NCBI RefSeq assembly: GCF_014270065.1
Contig: NZ_JACNME010000001.1
Coordinates: 558,001-622,000 of the forward strand
Length of the DNA: 64,000 nt
From: Quadrisphaera sp. RL12-1S
GTDB taxonomy: Bacteria; Actinomycetota; Actinomycetes; Actinomycetales; Quadrisphaeraceae
Direction: 5' to 3'
Part shown: one piece after another, positions 51,026 through 58,474 of the stretch
Numbering within the stretch: the stretch's first letter is position 1
Layout of the letters: the number at the start of each line of letters is the position of its first letter
Program-made: the position numbers and the translations under genes
Notes under the pieces: model-generated
Told to the model about the DNA's origin: nothing
The model's database searches: none
The model's input: only the letters and a program-made list of their open reading frames with translations

Positions 51026-52107
51026 GCCGGGCCACCGGGCAGCAGCGACACCTTCACGGACCGCGTCCCCGCACCCACGAGGTCCAGGCCCTCCTGGAAC
51101 CGCGAGAGCGGCAGCTGGTGGGTGCAGATGTCGTCCAGGGGCAGCACCCCGGACTCGATCATCTGGACGGCCTTGGGCCAGGTGTGCGGGCCGAGGTGCG
51201 CGCCTCGCACGTCGAGCTCCTTGTCGTCGCTGATGATCGACCAGTCGGCGCTCGCCTCGGAGCCGAAGACGCCGTACTCCACGTAGGTCCCCATCTTGCG
51301 CAGCAGGTTCAGGCCCTGCTTGACCGCCGCCGGGTGGCCCGTGCCCTCCAGGTAGACGTCGGCGCCGAAGCCGCCGGTGAGGTCCCGCACGGCGGCGTAG
51401 ATGTCGTCCTGGGTGATGTCGAGGACCGTGTCGGCTCCCGAGCGCCGGGCGAGGTCCAGCTTGGAGGCCACCGCATCCAGGGCCACCACGTGGGCGGCGC
51501 CCTTCGCCTTGGCGCCAGCGATCATGCCCAGGCCGATCGGTCCGCAGCCGGCGACCACCACGACGTCCTCGAACTGGATGTCGGCGCGCTCCACCGCGTG
51601 CAGGGAGCACGACAGCGGCTCCACGAAGGCCGCGTGCGCCGGGGGGAGGTCCTTGGAGATCTTGTGCACGAGCGCCTCGGGCGGGAACACCATGTACTCC
51701 GCCATCGCCCCGGGGGTGCGCCGCTTGAAGCCGTAGAGGTCGTGCACCGCGCACATGTGGTAGGCCCCGCGCAGGCAGTAGCGGCACTTCCAGCAGGGCA
51801 CGATCTGCTCGGAGGTGACCCGGTCACCCACCGCCACGCCCCAGCGCGCGGCGGCCTCGTCGTCGACGTCCTCGACGACCCCGACGAACTCGTGCCCGGG
51901 GACGACCTCGGTCTCGGCCCACGCCGGGCGGCTCTCGTCACCCCAGAACTTCGCGGCCCCGTGGTAGCACTTCAGGTCGCTCGCGCAGATGCCGACCGCC
52001 TCGACGCGCACCAGCGCTCCACCGGCGGGCAGCTCGGGCCGAGCGACCTCCTCCAGGCGGTAGTCCTCCGGCCCGTGGCACACCACGGCCTGCATCGTCT
52101 GCCCCAC
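51022..52107 (-). CDS. eltD: Erythritol/L-threitol dehydrogenase-like zinc enzyme
   Basis: A 361-residue medium-chain dehydrogenase. Catalytic zinc residues in GICASDLKCYHGAAKFWGD and GHEFVG, structural zinc lobe CWKCRYCLRGAYHMC, Rossmann motif CGPIGLG near 186. The MQAVVCHGPEDYRLEEV start, YGFKRRTPGAMAEYM and YVEYGVFGSEASADWSIISDDKELD stretches in parts closely resemble mycobacterial EltD as I recall it. EltD oxidises erythritol and L-threitol to erythrulose with NAD+. The symbol is given on remembered similarity, so moderate certainty. GTG start; divergent from the second SorC regulator. Confidence 0.78.
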   Translation of the reverse strand: MGQTMQAVVCHGPEDYRLEEVARPELPAGGALVRVEAVGICASDLKCYHGAAKFWGDESRPAWAETEVVPGHEFVGVVEDVDDEAAARWGVAVGDRVTSEQIVPCWKCRYCLRGAYHMCAVHDLYGFKRRTPGAMAEYMVFPPEALVHKISKDLPPAHAAFVEPLSCSLHAVERADIQFEDVVVVAGCGPIGLGMIAGAKAKGAAHVVALDAVASKLDLARRSGADTVLDITQDDIYAAVRDLTGGFGADVYLEGTGHPAAVKQGLNLLRKMGTYVEYGVFGSEASADWSIISDDKELDVRGAHLGPHTWPKAVQMIESGVLPLDDICTHQLPLSRFQEGLDLVGAGTRSVKVSLLPGGPA

Positions 52108-52164
52108 GGCGACCCCCTCGTCGGGCCCGGCTCCTCCGGACCACGACGAGGAAACTAGGTGGGC

Positions 52165-52213
52165 CGTGAATGAACGTCCAGCGTGAATTATTCATCGTGA
52201 CCTCATCGTGACC
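52165..52213. promoter_or_regulatory. Repeat cluster between eltD-like gene and sorC
   Basis: Contains CGTGAAT at 52165-52171 region and again before the palindrome TGAATTATTCA (52184-52194), followed by two tandem copies of TCATCGTGACC (52192-52202, 52203-52213). It lies 58-106 bp from the eltD-like start and 64-112 bp before the SorC ATG. Likely operator region for the adjacent SorC protein. Confidence 0.55.
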
Positions 52214-52276
52214 TCAAGCCCTCCCCGGTCGAGCATGATGAGCACCCGTGGACGACGTGGGAGGGGGACTGACCGC

Positions 52277-53212
52277 ATGAGCGCACAGCCGAGCCAGGCG
52301 CGCGGTCCCGGAGAGCTGCTGCACGCCGCGGCGGTGCTCTACTTCGAGCAGGACGCCACCCAGGCCGAGGTCGCCGCCCGGCTGGGGATCAGCCAGGCCA
52401 CCGTCAGCCGGCTCGTCTCCGAGGCCAAGCGCCGCGGCATGGTGCAGATCAAGGTGCTCCCGCCCGCCCCCGACGAGGGGTCGCTGGGCGAGGAGGTCGC
52501 CGCTCGGCTCGGGCTCCAGCGCGTCTACGTCTTCGCCGACACCGCCCCCGAGGTGCTCGGCGCCAGCATGGGTCCGGCGCTGGGATCGGCACTGCTCGAC
52601 GCGGAGCTGGCCGCGGGGGACGTCGTCCTGATCTCCTCGGGGAAGATGTGCTACGCGGCCGCGCACTGCGACCTGCCCGCCCTGCACGGCGTGGTGGTAG
52701 CCCCCACCGTGGGCGGCTTCGCCGAGCCGGAGGCGTGGTACCAGACCAGCGAGATCACCCGGGAGTTCGCCGCGCGCGTCGACGGGCGGCCGGCCTTCCT
52801 CTACGCCCCGGCCGTGCCCAGCCCCTGGCTGCGCCAGAGCCTCCTGCAGGACCCGGCCGCCTCCCGCGTCGTCGGGCTGTGGGACCAGGCCCGGTGCGCC
52901 GTGCTGGGCGTGGGGGCGCCGCCCACCTCGCCGAGGTCCCTGCCCCACTACGCCCGGGCGCACGTGAGGAGCCTCGCGGGTGCCGTGGGGGACGTCTGCT
53001 CGCGCTTCTACGACGCGGACGGCCAGGAGGTCGCCTTCCCGGGCAGCGAGTCGATGCTGTCCACCCCCCTGGAGACGCTGCGCCGGGTGCCCGTCACCAT
53101 CGCCGTGGCGCGCGGCCAGGAGAAGCTGCTCGGCATCCGGGCGGGCGCGGCCGCGGGCTTCTTCAACCGCCTGGTCACGGACACCTCCACGGCAGAGCTG
53201 CTGCTGCGGTGA
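52277..53212 (+). CDS. SorC-family transcriptional regulator (second copy)
   Basis: A 311-residue SorC-type regulator. HTH about residues 30-52 (ATQAEVAARLGISQATVSRLVSEAK), then the sugar-phosphate-binding domain (GDVVLISSGKMCYA, VGLWDQARCAVLGVGAPP, GDVCSRFYDADGQEV, ETLRRVPVTIAVARGQEKLL). It differs clearly from the SorC at 42458, so it probably senses another intermediate. ATG preceded by GGGAGGGGGACTGACC. Divergent from the eltD-like gene and coupled to a HAD phosphatase downstream. Confidence 0.87.
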   Translation: MSAQPSQARGPGELLHAAAVLYFEQDATQAEVAARLGISQATVSRLVSEAKRRGMVQIKVLPPAPDEGSLGEEVAARLGLQRVYVFADTAPEVLGASMGPALGSALLDAELAAGDVVLISSGKMCYAAAHCDLPALHGVVVAPTVGGFAEPEAWYQTSEITREFAARVDGRPAFLYAPAVPSPWLRQSLLQDPAASRVVGLWDQARCAVLGVGAPPTSPRSLPHYARAHVRSLAGAVGDVCSRFYDADGQEVAFPGSESMLSTPLETLRRVPVTIAVARGQEKLLGIRAGAAAGFFNRLVTDTSTAELLLR

Positions 53213-53928
53213 CGGAGGCTGCTGGCGCGACCCGGCTGCGACCGGTCGGCGCCGTCCTGTTCGACATGGACGGCACGCTCGTGGACTCGCGCGCGGCGGT
53301 CGAGCGCGCCTGGGCGACCTGGGCCCGCGAGCACGGCGCCGACGTCGACCAGGCGGTGCGCTGCGCGCACGGCGGGTCCGCCGAGGACCTGGTCCGGCTC
53401 CTCCTGCCCGGCCTGACCGACCGCGAGGTCGACGCCGGCGCGGCCCGCCAGCTGGAGCTCCAGTACGACGACGTGGCCGACGTGGTCGCCGCGCGCGGGG
53501 CCCGGGAGGTGGTCGAGCTCGTCGAGGAGCTGGCCCTGCCGTGGGCCGTGGTGACCAACGCCGACCTGCGGCTCGCGCAGGTCCGGCTGCGCGCGGCAGG
53601 GGTGCGCGCCCCGGTGCTGGTCACCGTCGAGGACGTCCCGGCCGGCAAGCCCGACCCGGCGGGCTACCGGCTCGCCGCCTCCCGGCTCGGGGTGCCCACC
53701 TCGGCCTGCCTGGTCGTGGAGGACTCCGCGGCGGGCGCCAGCGCTGGGCGGGCCGCCGGCGCCCAGGTCGCCGGCGTGGGCGGCCTCGAGGCCGACGTCA
53801 CCGTCGCCGACCTGGTGGAGCTGGGCGCCCTGGTGCGTTCCGCGGCCGCCCGCGGGGACGTCATCCGGGCCGGGGGTGGCGCCGCTGGCGCAGGTCGACC
53901 GGAGAGCCGCTGGCGCTCCGGGTCGTGA
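53209..53928 (+). CDS. HAD-superfamily phosphatase (IA type)
   Basis: A 239-residue HAD hydrolase. Motif I FDMDGTLVDS (nucleophile Asp near residue 18), cap domain about 30-95, motif II VVTNADL, motif III/IV KPDPAGY and VVEDSAAG. It resembles sugar-phosphate or phosphoglycolate phosphatases that prevent build-up of phosphorylated sugars. The GTG overlaps the sorC stop by 4 bp. Its last 68 bp overlap, on the opposite strand, the end of the Xre-cupin gene. Confidence 0.85.
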   Translation: MTEAAGATRLRPVGAVLFDMDGTLVDSRAAVERAWATWAREHGADVDQAVRCAHGGSAEDLVRLLLPGLTDREVDAGAARQLELQYDDVADVVAARGAREVVELVEELALPWAVVTNADLRLAQVRLRAAGVRAPVLVTVEDVPAGKPDPAGYRLAASRLGVPTSACLVVEDSAAGASAGRAAGAQVAGVGGLEADVTVADLVELGALVRSAAARGDVIRAGGGAAGAGRPESRWRSGS

Positions 53929-54517
53929 GCATCCCCGGGGTGATGACCCACAGCACCCGGGCGCCGTCGGGGCCCGCGGTGAACGTGTGGCGCTCACCGG
54001 GGTCGAAGGTCAGCACGTCCCCGGCGCCCAGCCGCACCGGCCCCCCGGAGTCGGGGAACCGCAGCTCCAGGCTCCCCTCGAGCACCAGGGCCACCTCGAC
54101 GTCGGCGGGCAGGGCGTACGGCTCGTCACCACCGCCGCCGTCGGCGTCGATGTCGCTGAGGATGACCGCCAGACGCGCCTCCCCCCGCGGCGTGAGGAGG
54201 TGCTCGCGCAGCCCCGTGCCGCCGAAGTCGAGGGGCGGGTAGTCACCGGCCCGCAGCACCTCGCCGGGTGCGGCGGGCTCGAACAGGGTGCCCGGGGCCA
54301 CGTCCAGGGCCTCGCAGAGCCGCACCAGCACGGCCACCGACGCCCCGACCTGGCCGCGCTCCAGCTTGGACAGGTAGCCCTTGGTGACCCCGGCGGTGCG
54401 CGCGACCTCCTCGAGGCTGAGCCGCCGGGCGCTGCGCGCGGCCCGCAGCCGCGGCCCGACGGCGGCTGCGGTCCCGGAGGGGTCCTCCGCGCGGGCGCCG
54501 TGGACGGGTCCGCTCAC
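53861..54517 (-). CDS. Xre-cupin transcriptional regulator
   Basis: A 218-residue two-domain regulator. HTH_3 near residues 22-75 (LRAARSARRLSLEEVARTAGV, then TKGYLSKLERGQVG) and a C-terminal cupin_2 barrel (about 140-205: EVALVLEGSLELRF, VRLGAGDVLTFDPGERHTF). This type often controls a neighbouring permease for purines, amino acids or polyamines and binds a small ligand in the cupin. GTG 54517 is the likely start. It is divergent from the NCS1 permease, its most probable target. Its 3' end overlaps the HAD gene. Confidence 0.85.
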   Translation of the reverse strand: MSGPVHGARAEDPSGTAAAVGPRLRAARSARRLSLEEVARTAGVTKGYLSKLERGQVGASVAVLVRLCEALDVAPGTLFEPAAPGEVLRAGDYPPLDFGGTGLREHLLTPRGEARLAVILSDIDADGGGGDEPYALPADVEVALVLEGSLELRFPDSGGPVRLGAGDVLTFDPGERHTFTAGPDGARVLWVITPGMLTTRSASGSPVDLRQRRHPRPG

Positions 54518-54843
54518 CGCGGCCTCACGCCACACCGGCGAGCGGGTGCGGCGAGAGGTGCTCGTGGACGAAGAAGACGGCGTCGTCGGCGGAGCTGGCG
54601 GAGCAGGCGTCCACGAGGCGGTCGGCCGCGGCGACGAGCGCGGCCGGGGGCGGCGCACCTCCCGCGGTGGTCGATGACGGCACCGATGACCTCCCCGTCG
54701 AGCCGGCTGGGGCCATGACTCTCGCCGACCGCGGAGCGACTTGGCAACCCCGGGTCGGATCTGGGAAACCAGGGTTGACGGCGCTGCGCACCGGCGGGAG
54801 GGTGACCCCACTCACGGCGCCACCCGACCACGCAGGAGCGACC
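54518..54843. other. 326-bp divergent leader between Xre-cupin and NCS1 genes
   Basis: Holds the promoters of both genes. CAACCC and GGGTTG form a 6-bp dyad about 22 bp apart near 54744-54777, a possible regulator site. A 63-codon minus-strand frame (54525-54716) is open here but has no ribosome site or clear family, so it is not called. CAGGAG before 54844 is the permease ribosome site. Confidence 0.4.
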
Positions 54844-56313
54844 ATGGCACCAGCCAGCCCCACGCCCGAGGCCAGCTCGCCGGCCGCCCCCCGGACGCCC
54901 CTGGTCGAGGCCCGGTCCCTCGACTGGGTCCCCACCTCCGAGCGCCACGGCCGCGTGCGCGCGCAGGGGCCCTTCTGGTTCCTCGGCAACTTCCAGCCCT
55001 TCACCGTCGCGATCGGCCTGGTCGGGCCGACCGTGGGCCTGTCACTGGGCTGGACCGCCGTGGCCGGCATCGCGGGGATCCTCTTCGGCACGCTCTTCAT
55101 GGCCTTCCACGCCACGCAGGGCGCGCAGCTGGGCCTGCCCCAGATGATCCAGTCGCGGGCCCAGTTCGGGTACCGCGGGGTGCTCGTCCCCCTCGTCGGC
55201 TCCCTCATCACCTTCGTCGCCTTCAACATCGTCGACACGGTCATCATCGGCGAGGGCCTGCAGGGGCTGTTCGGCTGGGACACCGTGGTGGTCGGCGTCG
55301 TCATCGGCGCTGTCGCGACCGCACTGGCGATCTTCGGCCACGACTGGCTGCACCTCGCCTTCACGGTGCTGTTCTGGGTGTCGCTGCCGTTCTGGGTGGT
55401 CCTGACGATCGGCGTCGTCACCGGGGCGGCCGGGGGCGCGGCGCCGACCGCCCCCGGGGGCTTCAGCGGCACCGGCTTCCTGATCATGTTCACGGTCTCG
55501 GCGAGCTACAACATCACCTACGCGCCCTACGTCTCGGACTACTCGCGCTACCTGCCCGAGGACACGGCGCCCTGGAAGATCATCGCCAGCGTGTTCTGGG
55601 GCGCCAGCGCCTCCCCGGCCTGGCTCATCCCGCTGGGCGCGTGGTTCGCCACCAACCTCGGGGTGACCGACGCCCTCGGCGGGATCCACGACGCCGGGAA
55701 CGCGGTGGTGCCCCACCTGGGCACCGCCCTGACGGTGCTGTCGGTGCTCGCGCTGGTGGCCACCATGGGCCTGAACGCCTACAGCGGCATGCTCTCCCTC
55801 GTCACCGGCATCGACTCGATCCGCCCGGTGCCGCGCACCCGCACGGTGCGCGTGGTCGCCATCCTCGTGCTGGCGGTCGTGTGGACCGTCGCCGGCGTGG
55901 CCCTCACCGACGCCAGCGCCGCCGTCAACACCGCGCTGCTGCTCATGATCTACCTGCTCGCGCCGTGGACGGCGGTCAACCTGGTCGACTACTTCGTGGT
56001 CCGCCGGGGCCACTACGCCATCGCCGACCTCTTCACCCCCGACGGCGTCTACGGGCGCTGGGGCTGGCGGGGCCTGGTGGCCTACGGCGTCGGCGTCCTG
56101 TGCGAGCTGCCCTTCATCAACGTGGCGGACTTCGCGACCGGCCCGGTCGCGAACGCCCTCGGCGGGGTGGACCTGGCACCCGTCGTCGGCCTGGTCGTCC
56201 CGGCCGTCGTCTACCTCATCGCCTGCCGGGGCCTGGACGCCCGCGGGGAGGCCCGGGCCATCGAGCGCAGCGGCTCGGTGCTCGCCGCCGCCTCCCGGGA
56301 GGCCCAGCCGTGA
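54844..56313 (+). CDS. NCS1-family nucleobase/hydantoin permease
   Basis: A 489-residue transporter with about 12 helices. WVPTSERHGRVRAQGPFWFLGNFQPFT near residues 27-53 in parts and LPQMIQSRAQFGYRG near 98 are typical of cytosine/purine permeases (Na+- or H+-coupled). Substrate could be cytosine, a purine, allantoin or hydantoin. ATG 54844 has AGGAG upstream; in-frame codons further upstream are not convincing. Divergent from the Xre-cupin regulator that probably controls it. Confidence 0.87.
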   Translation: MAPASPTPEASSPAAPRTPLVEARSLDWVPTSERHGRVRAQGPFWFLGNFQPFTVAIGLVGPTVGLSLGWTAVAGIAGILFGTLFMAFHATQGAQLGLPQMIQSRAQFGYRGVLVPLVGSLITFVAFNIVDTVIIGEGLQGLFGWDTVVVGVVIGAVATALAIFGHDWLHLAFTVLFWVSLPFWVVLTIGVVTGAAGGAAPTAPGGFSGTGFLIMFTVSASYNITYAPYVSDYSRYLPEDTAPWKIIASVFWGASASPAWLIPLGAWFATNLGVTDALGGIHDAGNAVVPHLGTALTVLSVLALVATMGLNAYSGMLSLVTGIDSIRPVPRTRTVRVVAILVLAVVWTVAGVALTDASAAVNTALLLMIYLLAPWTAVNLVDYFVVRRGHYAIADLFTPDGVYGRWGWRGLVAYGVGVLCELPFINVADFATGPVANALGGVDLAPVVGLVVPAVVYLIACRGLDARGEARAIERSGSVLAAASREAQP

Positions 56314-56375
56314 GCACCGCCAGGGCCGCGGTGCTCCGGCCCGGAGGCGGCCTGCGCAGCGTCATCACCCGCTGA
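56310..56375 (+). pseudogene. 21-codon remnant resembling a zinc dehydrogenase start
   Basis: GTG at 56310 overlaps the permease stop (GTGA), and the frame VSTARAAVLRPGGGLRSVITR ends at 56375. AAVLRPGGGLR resembles the first strand of medium-chain dehydrogenases, which often follow NCS1 permeases. The sequence ends abruptly before a hairpin. It may be a truncated gene, or a chance short frame. Confidence 0.35.
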
Positions 56376-56394
56376 CCCGCCGCTCGGCGGCGGG
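56376..56394. terminator. Short GC hairpin after the NCS1 unit
   Basis: CCCGCCG (56376-56382) and CGGCGGG (56388-56394) form a 7-bp stem with a CTCGG loop right after the stop, between convergent genes. A simple high-GC terminator. Confidence 0.55.
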
Positions 56395-56399
56395 GCGCC

Positions 56400-56828
56400 T
56401 CAGGCGGCGCGGGTGCTGGCGCCGCGGTGGTGCACCACCGCCGCGATTCGGGCGGCGGCGCGCGCCGCGAGGACGGCGCGCTCGGCGACGGCGGCCTCCC
56501 GGACCGTCCGCTCGTGCGCGGCGAGGCCGCTCGCCACCGCGTCGCGCAGGCCGGCGGCGTCGTCGTGGCGCCCCAGCGCCTCGAGGAGGTCTGCCGCGCC
56601 CGGCTCGGTGCCGCTGCGCGCGGCGGCGCACGCGGCGACGTCGCGCAGGTCGAGCAGCAGGTGGTCGGCCGCCGCCGCGCCCAGGGCCCACACGCGGACC
56701 ACCAGCGCCCGGGCGGCAGCCGGGTCGGCGGCGGTCTGGACGAGCTCCTCGCACGCCGCCCGCAGGGCGTCGACATCGGGCCCGATCTCCGCCGTCGTGG
56801 GGTGGGGCGGTGCCGGGACGGTGCTCAT
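56400..56828 (-). CDS. Ala-rich helical hypothetical protein
   Basis: A 142-residue, all-helical, Ala/Arg-rich protein (ARALVVRVWALGAAAADHLLL, AHERTVREAAVAERAVLAARA in parts). No domain is recognised. ATG 56828 starts MSTVPAPPHP; it is divergent from the GAF-ANTAR gene, 77 bp from its start. Base usage is the same as its neighbours. Confidence 0.65.
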   Translation of the reverse strand: MSTVPAPPHPTTAEIGPDVDALRAACEELVQTAADPAAARALVVRVWALGAAAADHLLLDLRDVAACAAARSGTEPGAADLLEALGRHDDAAGLRDAVASGLAAHERTVREAAVAERAVLAARAAARIAAVVHHRGASTRAA

Positions 56829-56905
56829 GCCTGTCCTATCGGCAGGGGCTGTAGCGGTCCGCTGATCCAGAGGTGCTGTCCGCCTGCGGCTGCGAGGCTG
56901 GGGCC

Positions 56906-57637
56906 GTGGGTGCAGGCGGGAGCTCCGGAGCGCCACCCGGCCCGCAGGGCGAGGGGGGTGGCCTGGCCCGGCGCCTGGCGGACCTGGCGCGGGCCATGCA
57001 CGCCGATCCGACCTCGCAGGGCGTGCTCGACCGCGTGGTGCGGTCAGCCGTCGCGCTGGTCCCGCGCGCCCAGCACGGCAGCATCTCCCTGGTGAGGGGC
57101 CGCCGCACCGTCACGACCGCCGCGGCCACCAGCGCGGTCGGCCGCCGCCTCGACGAGCTGCAGACCGAGCTCGGCCAGGGTCCCTGCCTCGACGCCGCCT
57201 TCGAGCACCAGACCACCCGCGTCGCCGACCTCGCCGCGGAGGACCGGAGGTGGCCGGCGCTGGCCGCCCGGGCCTCCGAGCTGGGCGCTGCCAGCGCGCT
57301 GTGCCTGCAGCTGTACGTGGACGGCGACAACCTCGGCGCGCTCAACCTGCTCGCCGAGCGGCCGGCGGCCTTCGACGACGACGCGGAGGACGTCGGGCTG
57401 CTGCTGGCCGCGCACGCGGCGGTGGCCGTGGCGAACGCCCGGAAGCTGGAGAACCTCAGCCGGGGCCTGGCGCACCGCGACGTCATCGGCCAGGCCAAGG
57501 GCATCCTCATGGAGCGCCACCGGCTCAGCGCGGACCAGGCGTTCGAGCTGCTGGCGCGCTACAGCCAGCACACGCACCGCAAGCTGCACGACATCGCCGC
57601 CGAGCTCGCGAGCACTGGCGAGATCCCCCAGCGCTGA
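56906..57637 (+). CDS. GAF-ANTAR regulator (RNA-binding antiterminator)
   Basis: A 243-residue protein. GAF domain about residues 25-170 (HGSISLVRGRRTVTTAAATS, LGQGPCLDAAF, LCLQLYVDGDNLGALNL), then an ANTAR domain at the C-terminus (RDVIGQAKGILMERHRLSADQAFELLARYSQ in parts). ANTAR domains bind paired RNA hairpins and let transcription pass terminators. The GAF domain senses an unknown signal. GTG 56906 has GAGG upstream; GTG 56873 is an alternative. Monocistronic. No kinase is encoded next to it. Confidence 0.88.
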   Translation: MGAGGSSGAPPGPQGEGGGLARRLADLARAMHADPTSQGVLDRVVRSAVALVPRAQHGSISLVRGRRTVTTAAATSAVGRRLDELQTELGQGPCLDAAFEHQTTRVADLAAEDRRWPALAARASELGAASALCLQLYVDGDNLGALNLLAERPAAFDDDAEDVGLLLAAHAAVAVANARKLENLSRGLAHRDVIGQAKGILMERHRLSADQAFELLARYSQHTHRKLHDIAAELASTGEIPQR

Positions 57638-57709
57638 GACCGCAGCCCCGCGGCGGGAGCCGGCCGAAACCCGTGGACGGTGGCCGTCCCGACGTGGGGG
57701 GATGGACCG

Positions 57710-58471
57710 GTGGCCCCCGACGCGCACGACGAGCACCCGCGGCTGGTGGGCGTCTACGACGCCCTCGACCCCGACCGCAGCGACCTCCAGCCCTACCTGG
57801 ACCTGGCCGCGGCGACGGGCGCGCGGACCGCGCTGGACGTGGGCTGCGGCACCGGGGTCCTGGCGCTCCTGCTCGCCGAGCGCGGGCTGGGCGTGACTGG
57901 GCTCGACCCGGCAGCAGGGTCGCTGGACGTGGCCCGGGCCAAGGCGGGAGCCGAGCGGGTCCGGTGGGTGCTGGGCGACGCCCGGGCCCTGGCGGGGCTG
58001 GTGCCCCCCGTCGTCGTCGACCTCGTGACCATGACCGGGAACGCCGCCCAGGCGGTGGTGGACGACGACGACTGGGCCGTCCTGCTGGGCGCCGCCCGCG
58101 AGGCGCTCGTGCCCGGCGGGCTCTTCGCCGTCGAGACGCGCGTGCCGCAGGCCCGCGCGTGGGAGGGCTGGACCCGCGAGGCCACCGAGCGCACGTCCCA
58201 CCTGCCCGGCGTCGGGGAGGTCCGCACCTGGACCGCGGTGGACGAGGTCAGCGGTCCGCCGTCCTCGCCCACCGTGGTGTTCACCCAGTCGTTCGCCTTC
58301 GCCGCGGACGGCGCGCTGCTCACCTCGCGGTCGGTGCTCCGCTTCCGCAGCCGCGAGGAGGTCGTGGCGGCGCTGCGAGCGGCCGGCTTCGAGGACGTGG
58401 AGGTCCGCGACGCTCCCGACCGGCCCGGGCTGGAGCTGGTCCTCCTGGCCCGGCGGCCGCTCGGGGCGTGA
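57710..58471 (+). CDS. Class I SAM-dependent methyltransferase
   Basis: A 253-residue methyltransferase. SAM-binding motif I ALDVGCGTGVLALLL near residue 37, an acidic end of strand 2 (VTGLDPAAGSL), motif near DARALAGL and post-motif LVPGGLFAVETR. Resembles Methyltransf_25/11 family. The acceptor is unknown. GTG 57710 is chosen for the GGGGGGA 6-8 bases before it (GTG 57680 possible). It stands alone between the ANTAR gene and the convergent permease gene, with only 3 bp between stops. Confidence 0.85.
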   Translation: MAPDAHDEHPRLVGVYDALDPDRSDLQPYLDLAAATGARTALDVGCGTGVLALLLAERGLGVTGLDPAAGSLDVARAKAGAERVRWVLGDARALAGLVPPVVVDLVTMTGNAAQAVVDDDDWAVLLGAAREALVPGGLFAVETRVPQARAWEGWTREATERTSHLPGVGEVRTWTAVDEVSGPPSSPTVVFTQSFAFAADGALLTSRSVLRFRSREEVVAALRAAGFEDVEVRDAPDRPGLELVLLARRPLGA

Positions 58472-58474
58472 GCG

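Noticed and set aside
54525-54716. 63-codon minus-strand frame in the Xre-cupin/NCS1 gap
   Set aside because: The C-terminal part looks mildly protein-like, but there is no ribosome site and the start is Ser/Gly/Pro-rich; more likely leader DNA.
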